Part shown: positions 1 through 5,552 of the stretch, piece by piece
Layout of the letters: every line of letters begins with the position of its first letter
How positions within the stretch are numbered: the first letter of the stretch is position 1
DNA from: a bacterium
GTDB taxonomy: Bacteria > Krumholzibacteriota > Krumholzibacteria > LZORAL124-64-63
Reading direction: 5' to 3'
DNA: 8,148 nucleotides
NCBI GenBank assembly: GCA_003646045.1
Contig: QNDV01000080.1
Location: 1-8,148, forward strand
The notes under the pieces: model-generated
Seen by the model: the letters and a program-made list of their open reading frames with translations, nothing else
Told to the model about the DNA's origin: nothing
Databases searched by the model: none
Program-made: the position numbers and the translations under genes

Positions 1-1
1 G

Positions 2-412
2 GAGCGGCGCTTCACCGGCGATTCGTTGCAATTGCTGCAGGCCATGCCCTGGCCCGGCAATATCCGCGAGCTGGGCAACGCGGTGGAGCGTCTGGCGATC
101 CTGAGTCGCGGCGCAGCCATCGGGCCCCAGGACCTGACGCGGTGCGGAGTTGGAGAGGATTTGCCCGGCGGGGGCGCCGGAACAGCGAATGTGACAGTGG
201 CCCAGGATCCGGCGGCGGTGCAGGCAGCCGGAGGACTGGTGGCGGCGCGGCAGGAATTCGAGAAGGGGTGCATCACCGCGGCACTGGACGAGGCCGAGGG
301 CAACGTATCCCAGGCCGCGCGACTGCTGGGAATCGACCGGACGAACCTGCACAAGAAGATCCAGGCCTACGGGCTGGGACACAGTCATAGTGCCGGGGGG
401 GATGACGCGTGA
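2..412 (+). CDS. Sigma-54-dependent transcriptional regulator (NtrC/response-regulator type), C-terminal part only
   Basis: The gene enters from the left edge; the frame is open from base 2, so the true start lies outside the window and 136 residues are visible. The fragment begins at the end of an AAA+ sigma-54 activator domain: MPWPGNIRELGNAVERL (about residues 15-31) is the family's WPGN(V/I)REL signature, where the sensor-2 Arg contacts ATP. A Gly/Ala-rich linker follows (about residues 45-80), then a Fis-type helix-turn-helix at about 91-124 (ALDEAEGNVSQAARLLGIDR, then TNLHKK). Such proteins bind enhancer-like sites and use ATP to open sigma-54 RNA polymerase promoters. Whether a receiver, GAF or PAS domain sits at the N-terminus cannot be seen. 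The TGA stop overlaps the GTG start of the next gene by 4 bases, which suggests translational coupling. The family call is firm; the signal and targets are unknown. Confidence 0.93.
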   Translation, partial: ERRFTGDSLQLLQAMPWPGNIRELGNAVERLAILSRGAAIGPQDLTRCGVGEDLPGGGAGTANVTVAQDPAAVQAAGGLVAARQEFEKGCITAALDEAEGNVSQAARLLGIDRTNLHKKIQAYGLGHSHSAGGDDA

Positions 413-1038
413 GACGGCGGGTCGGCATACTGGTGTGCGCGTTGCTGGCGCTGGCGTTGGCGGCTGAGGCGGGGGCACAGAATCCGCCCGCCGAGGGCGT
501 CAGGCTGCGCGGCTGGTACGCGGGCTGGCAGTGGACCGGCGGCGCCCGCGATCGGTGGGACGTGTTCGGCCGGCCCGGTCTGCCACCCGCGGAGGTGGAT
601 GAGCGGGGCCGCGGTGTCGGATTCATGGTGGGCCATCGGTTCGGCGGGCGTTTCCTGCTGGGTCTGCAGGTGGCCGTGACGGAGCATGACCTGGCCGGCC
701 TGTCCGAGAAGCTGCGCGATACCGAAGGGCTGCTCGTCGGGACAGTACTGTTCCGGGAGCGCGCGACGCTGCAGCCCTTCCTGCGCGGAGGCTTCGGGGT
801 TGGCGCCGTGGTGCTGAACCAGCCGGACGGTGGCGGTCAAACCACAGCCATCGGAACAGCCACGGTGGCGGGTGCAGGGGTACAGGTGCGGCTATCGAGC
901 CGGTTCTCCCTGGAGCTCGAAGGAGTGGCGAACTTCACCAACTTCATCGAAGTGAAGGACGATGGCGGGCAGGACTGGAGCGTGAAAACGTCGCACTTCG
1001 GGTGGCGTGTGGGGGTGGGGGTATTGGTATGGTTCTGA
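409..1038 (+). CDS. Secreted outer-membrane beta-barrel protein (porin-like/OmpA-barrel type)
   Basis: This 209-aa protein starts at GTG 409, overlapping the preceding stop as GTGA, with a G-rich stretch (GGGGGG) just upstream as a possible ribosome site. The N-terminus is a classical signal peptide: MRRR, then a Leu/Ala/Val-rich core (residues 5-20), with likely cleavage after AGA near residue 23. The mature part alternates Gly- and aromatic-rich strands (GVGFMVGHRFGGRFLLGLQV, FLRGGFGVGAVVL, GVQVRLSSRFSLELEGVANF) and ends GVGVLVWF. The C-terminal Phe after alternating hydrophobic residues is the signal recognised by the BAM machinery. Size and pattern fit an eight-strand barrel of the outer-membrane beta-barrel families. 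No pore, enzyme or adhesin function can be assigned. Its pairing with a sigma-54 activator suggests shared control, but this is inference. The next gene is convergent, 20 bases away. Confidence 0.85.
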   Translation: MRRRVGILVCALLALALAAEAGAQNPPAEGVRLRGWYAGWQWTGGARDRWDVFGRPGLPPAEVDERGRGVGFMVGHRFGGRFLLGLQVAVTEHDLAGLSEKLRDTEGLLVGTVLFRERATLQPFLRGGFGVGAVVLNQPDGGGQTTAIGTATVAGAGVQVRLSSRFSLELEGVANFTNFIEVKDDGGQDWSVKTSHFGWRVGVGVLVWF

Positions 1039-1058
1039 GCTGGTTCGGTGTTCCTGTA

Positions 1059-1811
1059 TCAGGACTTCTTAATGAAGATCGCGTGACCGTTGATGTTCTG
1101 CACGCAGACGAGATCCGAACGTACTTCTTCCTCGTGGACCAGTTGTGCGATTCCCCTCGTGCTGGGAAACCCGAAATCGTCGAAAACCACGATGGCGCCG
1201 ATCGCCAGACGCGGCCACACCCAGTCCAAAACCCCCTTGCCTGACTGGTAGACATCCACATCGATATGGCAGAACCGAAACGTGCGATCGGCAATGGAAT
1301 CGCCCGTGTCCTCGGGGAAAATACCACGGAGAATAGAAACGTTATCGACTTTGAGGCGTTTCATGAGTCCTTCAACGACGGGTACCGAAGTGTCACTGTG
1401 TTCGCCGCCGCTGTATGACTTGTCCTCCTTGCCCGTCTTGACGACGCCCGTGAAGGTGTCACACAGGAACACGGTTGACGAGAATTCCAGGTCTCGTGCA
1501 CGGCTGGCCAACAGGCCGCCCGTACCCCCACGCCAGGCCCCCACTTCGAGGATGTCGCCCTCCAGGCCCTCAGTTTGACCCAGCAAGTGCCAAAGTTCAT
1601 AGCACCTCAGGTGATCGACCAGGGTGAATGGTTTGATCAGGGCATGGCACTCCAGGAATGCCTTGTCGAGCAGCCACGGACTGTAGGTTGCCCAGGAGAT
1701 GATAGTTGTGTCACGCTCTGGGTCGAGACACTTGTCCACGAGGACACGGCGCGCCGCGAACATCGATTTTTCCAGGAGTTTTTTGCCGGAACGGGCAATC
1801 AGCTTCTTCAT
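1059..1811 (-). CDS. TylF/MycF-family class I SAM-dependent O-methyltransferase
   Basis: The protein is 250 aa. In 250-aa numbering, the SAM-binding motif I is LEVGAWRGGTGGLLA (residues 88-102), close to the family's E-x-G-x-W-R-G-G. FLCDTFTG (115-122) supplies the acidic residue at the end of strand 2. HIDVDVYQSGKGVLDWVWPRL (182-202) and VVFDDFG (208-214) carry Asp184/Asp186 and Asp211/Asp212, matching the metal-binding acids of TylF/MycF/NovP-type sugar O-methyltransferases. Family members methylate sugar hydroxyls in antibiotics or surface glycans; the substrate here is unknown. I chose ATG 1811 (MKKLIARSGKK) because an in-frame upstream start near 1904 would read through a hairpin and into the neighbouring gene. 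The ribosome site is weak (AGGA, 12 bases upstream). The gene is less GC-rich than the flanks, lies downstream of the beta-helix gene on the same strand and converges with the barrel gene, so it may be acquired. Confidence 0.87.
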   Translation of the reverse strand: MKKLIARSGKKLLEKSMFAARRVLVDKCLDPERDTTIISWATYSPWLLDKAFLECHALIKPFTLVDHLRCYELWHLLGQTEGLEGDILEVGAWRGGTGGLLASRARDLEFSSTVFLCDTFTGVVKTGKEDKSYSGGEHSDTSVPVVEGLMKRLKVDNVSILRGIFPEDTGDSIADRTFRFCHIDVDVYQSGKGVLDWVWPRLAIGAIVVFDDFGFPSTRGIAQLVHEEEVRSDLVCVQNINGHAIFIKKS

Positions 1812-1827
1812 GGTATCGACTAGTCCT

Positions 1828-1860
1828 GGGTTACGGGAACTACCAAGGCCCCCGTAACCC
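1828..1860 (-). repeat. Perfect 10-bp inverted repeat between beta-helix gene and methyltransferase
   Basis: GGGTTACGGG (1828-1837) and CCCGTAACCC (1851-1860) are exact reverse complements around a 13-base loop. Read on the minus strand, the hairpin begins 13 bases after the beta-helix stop and ends 16 bases before the methyltransferase ATG. No T-run follows, so it is not a textbook intrinsic terminator. It could still be a terminator-like or mRNA-end structure, or it could limit ribosome access, because the only AGGA near the ATG directly abuts the stem. The repeat itself is certain; its function is not. Confidence 0.6.
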
Positions 1861-1873
1861 CGCCGGACTAAGT

Positions 1874-2944
1874 TCAGCCATAAAGGGCCTTCAGGGATCC
1901 CCAACTCGTGGGCTCTGACGGTACGACATCATCTATGCAACCGTATTCGGGATTCACTCCGACCAGCCCGCACGGACCAGTCAAACATGGGGAATGCATG
2001 GAGACCGCGCAATTATTTGCGCCCGGATTACAGACCATGGTGTCGATGTTCAGGTTGCCGTTCACACCAATCGGGTCGCAGCCAGAGCCAACATCCTGGA
2101 TGTTATCATAGAAATAGTTACAGGAGAAGCCTGTGCAATCGGCCAAACTGACAGCTGGTCCACCGTTGTGTGCGAACAAATTGTTGTGGGCCGAAACAGA
2201 ACCTGTCGATCGAATGCAGGATGCACCGGACGGCGACAGATTTCTTATGAAAGTGTTGTTATAGATCGTTGCACTCGAGTTGTACGGATCGATAGTTCCT
2301 CCGTGGTTTCCGGAATGGTTGTCAACGAAACGGTTCCAGCCGATATCGACACTCGATGCGTTGACACCGATACATGAGGCAAGGTCTGCGCTACGATTCC
2401 TCAGGAAGAAATTTCCCGTGATTTGGGCTGACGAATTGACGATTACAGTAATGGCTGATGTGCGGAATGACACATTGTTGCGGAACTCGTTGTCGTGGAT
2501 GAAGGAACGGGACATGCGCTGCACAGTGATACCTGCGCCCTCGAAGTCGGTTACGTTGGCTAAAAAGATATTGTCGTATATCTCAACGTCAGAGTTGTCA
2601 AAGACACGGACACCACCACCGGTATAGCTGCCTCCCCGTGTGATGGTGAAACCGTTAATCACGGTACCGGACTCACACTGTTCGCAGTTGATTCAGATGT
2701 ATCCTTCACCGTCGATGACTGTTGCCGCGCTTCCTGAGGCACTCTGCAGGGTCACACCGCTGGCCATCGTTAGGTTTTCGACATATGTACCCATGTTTAC
2801 TGTGACGATGTCCCCCACCCCCGCGACGTCCAGTGCGGATTGAATTGTGACGTAGTCAGCTGATCCAGAAGAATCAACTACGTACTCGGCGGCTGTTGAA
2901 CCAAGAGCAATAGCCATCAAGAATACAATAGCGAGGTTTCTCAT
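1874..2944 (-). pseudogene. Secreted right-handed parallel beta-helix repeat protein, broken by one in-frame TGA
   Basis: Read in one continuous frame from ATG 2944 this would be a protein of about 356 aa, but codon 84 (2695-2693) is TGA. Before it come a signal peptide (MRNLAIVFLMAIALGSTAA, likely cleaved before EYVV) and a typical helix-capping start, DYVTIQSALDVAGVGDIV with GTYVENL. After it come beta-helix coils: VINGFTITRGGSYTGGGVRV, FDNSDVEIYDNIF, SRSFIHDNEFRNNV, NSSATIYNNTFIRN, VSAHNNLFAHN. A Cys-rich segment follows (CTGFSCNYFYDN to GPCGLVGVNPEYGC), and the tail is PTSWGSLKALYG. The folds resemble pectate-lyase/NosD-like surface proteins; no catalytic residues are identifiable. The frame is otherwise intact for 83 plus 272 codons, so a single recent nonsense change (from TGG, CGA or a Cys codon) or a sequencing error is likely. 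The gene itself ends with TGA, which argues against general reassignment of that codon. Base composition is lower in GC than the flanks. Confidence 0.8.
2693..2695 (-). other. In-frame TGA interrupting the beta-helix gene
   Basis: The minus-strand codons read GAA GGA TAC ATC TGA ATC AAC TGC. Residues before (TVIDGEGYI) and after (INCEQCESGTVINGFTI) form the join expected in this family, where a V-I-D-G-x-G motif is followed by a short turn and then T-V-I-x-G-F-T-I. The break therefore falls inside one domain rather than between two genes. The first possible restart, GTG at 2662, has no good ribosome site and would give a protein without a signal peptide. Confidence 0.75.
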
Positions 2945-2950
2945 GCCGTT

Positions 2951-2954
2951 CTCC
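2951..2954 (-). promoter_or_regulatory. Shine-Dalgarno GGAG fixing the beta-helix start
   Basis: GGAG lies 6 bases upstream of ATG 2944. An alternative in-frame TTG at 2956 overlaps this site and would add MENG ahead of the signal peptide, so ATG 2944 is preferred. Confidence 0.6.
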
Positions 2955-3009
2955 AATCTAGAACACCTCTGTCAGGACGCCCCTATGATGTCAATGAAAA
3001 TGCTTGTTC

Positions 3010-3035
3010 GATTGTATCCCGGGGATTGTATACAA
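3010..3035. repeat. Direct repeat GATTGTAT x2 and 10-bp palindrome TTGTATACAA upstream of beta-helix gene
   Basis: GATTGTAT occurs at 3010-3017 and again at 3024-3031, 14 bases apart. The second copy runs into the perfect palindrome TTGTATACAA (3026-3035). The cluster lies in a low-GC intergenic stretch (28 of 60 bases GC in 3001-3060) and coincides with the likely promoter of the minus-strand beta-helix gene. It could be an operator, or simply two overlapping -10-like TACAAT elements on the minus strand. From 3041 to 3154 I see no gene and no convincing terminator. Confidence 0.4.
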
Positions 3036-3040
3036 ATCAA
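3011..3040 (-). promoter_or_regulatory. Candidate sigma-70-type promoter for the beta-helix gene
   Basis: On the minus strand TTGATT (3040-3035, 4 of 6 matches to TTGACA) is followed after 18 bases by TACAAT (3016-3011, 5 of 6 matches to TATAAT). Transcription would begin near 3004, giving a leader of about 60 bases before ATG 2944. The prediction rests on hexamer similarity and the local drop in GC only. Confidence 0.35.
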
Positions 3041-3154
3041 CGGAAATCTCAGCTGCGGTGCTGGGAATCCAAGGTATGATGAAGCTATATAAACAGATAG
3101 CAGCGGGCCACCACCCGGCGACCCGCCACCCACATATTTGCACTGCGATTCTAC

Positions 3155-3991
3155 CTACTCACATTCCACATTCTCCTGCCACCGGTCCCAGCAGGCCTCC
3201 GCGCCGCCGTTGTAGTCCGGTACGCGCAGACTGCCGGTGCCATCGTTGTGCCAGCGGATGAACCACAGTTCGCTCTCATCACCGGGCATGAACTCGACGC
3301 TGAAGTCCGGGTCGGCGTCGGTGAACCGCAGGGTGTCACCGACGCTGCCGTCCTCGCGGCTGACGAACTCCAGGTGGTTGCCGGTCAGACCACCACCCCA
3401 GGAGATCTCGCCGCAGATCGACTGTGCCGGATCATCCAGGTCGTGGAAGAGCCAGTGCCCCTCGGAGCCGTCGCCATTGGTCGAACCCTCGAACCACAAG
3501 GCGGTGGGCGGTCCGTTCTGGTCACCGACCCGCAGCTCCCACCGCACATGGTCACCGGCGGGCAGGCCGCGCAGGGCGAGGCGCACGGGATACTTGTAGT
3601 CGTTCCAGTCGTAGGTCCAGATCCAGGCGCCATCGTCCTGGGCCTCGGGCACGGCGTGGAGTGCCAGGGAGAAGGCGCCCACGGGGCCGGCCAGGGTCAG
3701 CTGGGCCATGGCTTCGAGGACCACCGCCCGCAGGTAGGCGTTGACGAAGTTGTCGTGGTTGTTGTCGCCGCTTTTCTCGCCGTTCCGGGCGAGGGTCTCG
3801 GCACCGTCGAAGAAGTCGAAATCGAAAGTCAGCAGTTCGGGGTTCGGCAGGGCCGGGGCCTGGGTGCCGGGCGTGGCGGTGGGCGAGTTGTCGTCGTCCG
3901 AGCAACCGCCCAGATTCAGCGCCAGCAGGAACATCAGCGCAGCGAGGGCCAGCAGGCCGGCGCCGGTGCGCGGGGTGCGGGGGGTGAACAT
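3155..3991 (-). CDS. Putative lipoprotein of unknown function
   Basis: The protein is 278 aa, starting at ATG 3991 with a strong AAGGAGG ribosome site (4004-3998) spaced 6 bases away. The N-terminus is a lipoprotein signal: basic MFTPRTPR, a hydrophobic core (residues 11-26), then lipobox LGGC with Cys30 as the lipidated residue, followed by SDDDNSPTATPG, a typical flexible acidic/Pro tether. The +2 residue is Ser, which by the E. coli rule would favour outer-membrane sorting. The remainder is Trp- and Asp-rich and probably beta-structured (WIWTYDWNDYKYPVRLAL, HVRWELRVGDQ, ALWFEG, HWLFHDLDDP) and ends with two Cys (EACWDRWQENVECE) that could form a disulfide. I recognise no family. GC content is high like the left and right flanks, unlike the beta-helix gene next door. 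A sigma-54-like element lies upstream (4055-4040). Confidence 0.82.
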   Translation of the reverse strand: MFTPRTPRTGAGLLALAALMFLLALNLGGCSDDDNSPTATPGTQAPALPNPELLTFDFDFFDGAETLARNGEKSGDNNHDNFVNAYLRAVVLEAMAQLTLAGPVGAFSLALHAVPEAQDDGAWIWTYDWNDYKYPVRLALRGLPAGDHVRWELRVGDQNGPPTALWFEGSTNGDGSEGHWLFHDLDDPAQSICGEISWGGGLTGNHLEFVSREDGSVGDTLRFTDADPDFSVEFMPGDESELWFIRWHNDGTGSLRVPDYNGGAEACWDRWQENVECE

Positions 3992-4039
3992 ATCGGGCCT
4001 CCTTGTGGGGTGCGGGAATTCATGTTGTCGCCTGGGAAT

Positions 4040-4055
4040 GGCAAGGGGTGTGCCG
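4040..4055 (-). promoter_or_regulatory. Candidate sigma-54 (-24/-12) promoter for the lipoprotein gene
   Basis: The minus strand reads CGGCAC-ACCCC-TTGCC (4055-4040). Compared with the sigma-54 consensus TGGCAC-N5-TTGCA, 9 of 11 defined positions match, including the invariant GG and GC at the required 12-base spacing (4053 to 4041). The predicted transcription start is near 4029, about 38 bases before ATG 3991, leaving room for the AAGGAGG ribosome site. No clear sigma-70 promoter was found nearby. The activator fragment at the left edge shows that the genome uses sigma-54, but a direct link between the two is not shown. Confidence 0.45.
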
Positions 4056-4150
4056 CGGCTTTAATATTGGCATAACCGACTGCTAAACAGCCACTTGAGG
4101 GAAATTAAACCTGCATGTGGATACCTGTCAGGCCCGTGCCCATTCGCGAC

Positions 4151-4176
4151 GGTTGCGGTGATCCGGAACACCAACC
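4151..4176 (-). terminator. Possible hairpin terminator downstream of the glycosyltransferase
   Basis: GGTTG/CAACC plus GTG/CAC form an 8-bp stem with a 2-base bulge and an 8-base loop, 32 bases past the TAG stop of the minus-strand glycosyltransferase. No T-run follows, so termination is uncertain. The rest of 4056-4207 holds no gene that I can support. Confidence 0.22.
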
Positions 4177-4207
4177 CCTCGCGACCCCCGCAGCCAACCA
4201 GCCTGCA

Positions 4208-5365
4208 CTACCTTCTCAAGCCCTCCAACCACTCTTCCAGCTTCTGCCCCAAATCGACAAACGAGTAGTTCTCTTCCGCCCGCTGCCGCCCGGCCCGTGC
4301 CATCTCCGCCAGTCGTTCCGGATCCTCCAGCAACCCGCGAATGGCCCGCCCAAGTTCCTGCGGGTTGCGCTCGGTGAGAACGCCCGTGCCCTCGGTGATG
4401 ATGGACGAGACGCCGCCACCCTCGTACGCCACCGGCGGTGTGCCGGCGGCCAGGGCCTCGGCGTAGATGATGCCGAAGTGTTCCTTCTTCCGGGGCGCCG
4501 CCGTCAGGATGGTGGCACTGCGGATGAGGGCCGCCTTGTCCGCGGCGGGCACGAACCCCAGCAGGCGGCCGCGCTCACCCAGGGAGGTTTCCAGTTCGTC
4601 GCGCAGTTCGCCGCCGCCAATGAAGACCGTCGGCGCCAGATCGGCATACTCCCCGGACGCCGCCACCACGTTCTGCGGCCCCTTGGCCGCGGTCAGCGCC
4701 CCGGGACAGATGACGTACCGCGGGGGCAGGTCGTACTTGTCCAGAACCGCCGTGTCGGCGCCGGGCCGGAACTCGTCGATGTCGATGCCGCAGGGCAGCA
4801 CGATGAAGCGCTCCAGCGGAACGTCGACGACCTTGCGGACCAGGCTGTCGCGCACGTAGTCGGTGGTAACCAGCACACCGTCGGCGCCTTCCACCGCATC
4901 CTTGATCATGGTCCAGGTCACGTCGTCATACAGGCCCTCGTGGCGCGGTTCGATGCCCGTGCCGTGCAGGAAAAGGGCGTAGGGCCTACCCGCGCGCCGG
5001 GCGATGTTGGCCGTGGCGATGGCGCTGATGTTGGCGTGATGCCCGAGGACGATATCCACCTCGCCGATGACCGACTCGAGGGCGCGTTCGTAGTCCGCCA
5101 GGTAGCGCAGGACTCGCTCGTGGGGCATGCGGGCCACCTGCTCCTGCTCGCTGCCCGCCGACGGCAGGTTCTCGTGGACAGGGATGATCGAGGTATGCAG
5201 CTCGATATCCCGATTATCCGCGCCCGGCACGCCGTCGCCCACTCCCGGGTGCATGAAGGTGACCCGGCAGCCGCTCGATACCAGGTAACGAGCCTGCTGA
5301 CGGGCGACTTCGCCGCTGCCCCGGCCGGCATTGAGCAGAAGGATCGCGATGCGCATCTTGTTCAT
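4208..5365 (-). CDS. GT4-family (GT-B fold) glycosyltransferase
   Basis: The protein is 385 aa, a normal length for family GT4. ATG 5365 is preferred over the internal ATG 5356 because GGAAGG lies 6 bases upstream. The N-terminal Rossmann domain has RIAILLLNAGRGSGEVARQQ (residues 5-24), the acceptor-side glycine loop, and HGTGIEP (134-140). The linker LPCGIDIDEF (190-199) leads into the donor domain with PGALTAAKG (221-229) and the E-x7-E signature EHFGIIYAEALAAGTPPVAY (295-314, Glu295 and Glu303), which binds the sugar nucleotide. Members transfer a sugar from an NDP-sugar, with retention, to lipids, glycans or small molecules at the cytoplasmic membrane; donor and acceptor cannot be told. 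The Arg usual in the G-R-L-x-x-x-K-G donor loop is Ala223 here, though Lys228 is kept. It is divergent from the SDR gene across 187 bases. Confidence 0.93.
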   Translation of the reverse strand: MNKMRIAILLLNAGRGSGEVARQQARYLVSSGCRVTFMHPGVGDGVPGADNRDIELHTSIIPVHENLPSAGSEQEQVARMPHERVLRYLADYERALESVIGEVDIVLGHHANISAIATANIARRAGRPYALFLHGTGIEPRHEGLYDDVTWTMIKDAVEGADGVLVTTDYVRDSLVRKVVDVPLERFIVLPCGIDIDEFRPGADTAVLDKYDLPPRYVICPGALTAAKGPQNVVAASGEYADLAPTVFIGGGELRDELETSLGERGRLLGFVPAADKAALIRSATILTAAPRKKEHFGIIYAEALAAGTPPVAYEGGGVSSIITEGTGVLTERNPQELGRAIRGLLEDPERLAEMARAGRQRAEENYSFVDLGQKLEEWLEGLRR

Positions 5366-5414
5366 ATCCGGCCTTCCAATTGGTCGGGATGAGTCTTGTC
5401 CTGATTCGTTCTCA

Positions 5415-5428
5415 GTACCGCATGGTAC
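5415..5428. repeat. Small inverted repeat GTACC-GCAT-GGTAC in the divergent intergenic region
   Basis: Two exact 5-base arms with a 4-base centre lie between a minus-strand TTGACC (5441-5436, similar to a -35 hexamer) and the glycosyltransferase start. They could be an operator for the minus-strand gene. No good -10 box follows the TTGACC, so a promoter is not called. The match is short and could be chance. Confidence 0.25.
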
Positions 5429-5471
5429 ACGATACGGTCAAGCAGTGGGTTGCCCGCCATCCCGCCGACTC

Positions 5472-5501
5472 TTGACATCATTCCCGCCGGCGGGCGTTAC
5501 T
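5472..5501 (+). promoter_or_regulatory. Candidate promoter for the SDR-pyruvate kinase operon
   Basis: A perfect TTGACA (5472-5477) is followed after 18 bases by GTTACT (5496-5501), only 3 of 6 matches to TATAAT. Transcription would start near 5508, about 45 bases before ATG 5553. The -35 is convincing, the -10 weak. The spacer contains a perfect 12-base palindrome (5483-5494). Confidence 0.35.
5483..5494. repeat. 12-bp perfect palindrome CCCGCCGGCGGG
   Basis: CCCGCC followed directly by GGCGGG is self-complementary with no loop, and it sits in the spacer of the candidate promoter. A repressor dimer bound there would block that promoter. GC-rich palindromes of this length also arise readily in such DNA, so the regulatory reading is tentative. 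Confidence 0.3.
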
Positions 5502-5552
5502 GACCACGACATCTGGCCACCCCGGCGTTCCGCCCCCGAAAGGACCCACTCC

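Noticed and set aside
1812..1904. Upstream extension of the methyltransferase to base 1904
   Set aside because: It would translate through the perfect hairpin and overlap the end of the beta-helix gene, and the added residues resemble no family sequence.
1874..2662. Downstream half of the beta-helix gene as an independent gene starting at GTG 2662
   Set aside because: It has no ribosome site, no signal peptide, and begins mid-domain; the upstream half supplies exactly what is missing.
2640..2700. Selenocysteine or programmed recoding at the in-frame TGA
   Set aside because: Only very small stems lie downstream (for example ACTG-CGAA-CAGT), with no convincing SECIS-like element. A selenocysteine in a secreted beta-helix turn would be unprecedented to my knowledge, and TGA is the ordinary stop of the same gene.
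3090..3154. Intrinsic terminator after the lipoprotein gene
   Set aside because: Only a 5-bp GC stem (GCGGG/CCCGC) with a long loop and no T-run could be drawn.
3248..4075. Plus-strand open frame opposite the lipoprotein gene
   Set aside because: Low-complexity Gly/Val/Gln-rich translation typical of antisense GC-rich DNA; the minus strand has a lipobox and a strong AAGGAGG site.
4115..5392. Long plus-strand open frame (425 codons) opposite the glycosyltransferase
   Set aside because: It is an antisense shadow of a GC-rich gene; the minus strand carries clear GT4 motifs and a ribosome site, and the plus-strand translation has no recognisable domain.
5331..5552. Upstream extension of the SDR to base 5331
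   Set aside because: It would overlap the start of the divergent glycosyltransferase and cross the promoter region; homology begins after ATG 5553, which has its own ribosome site.
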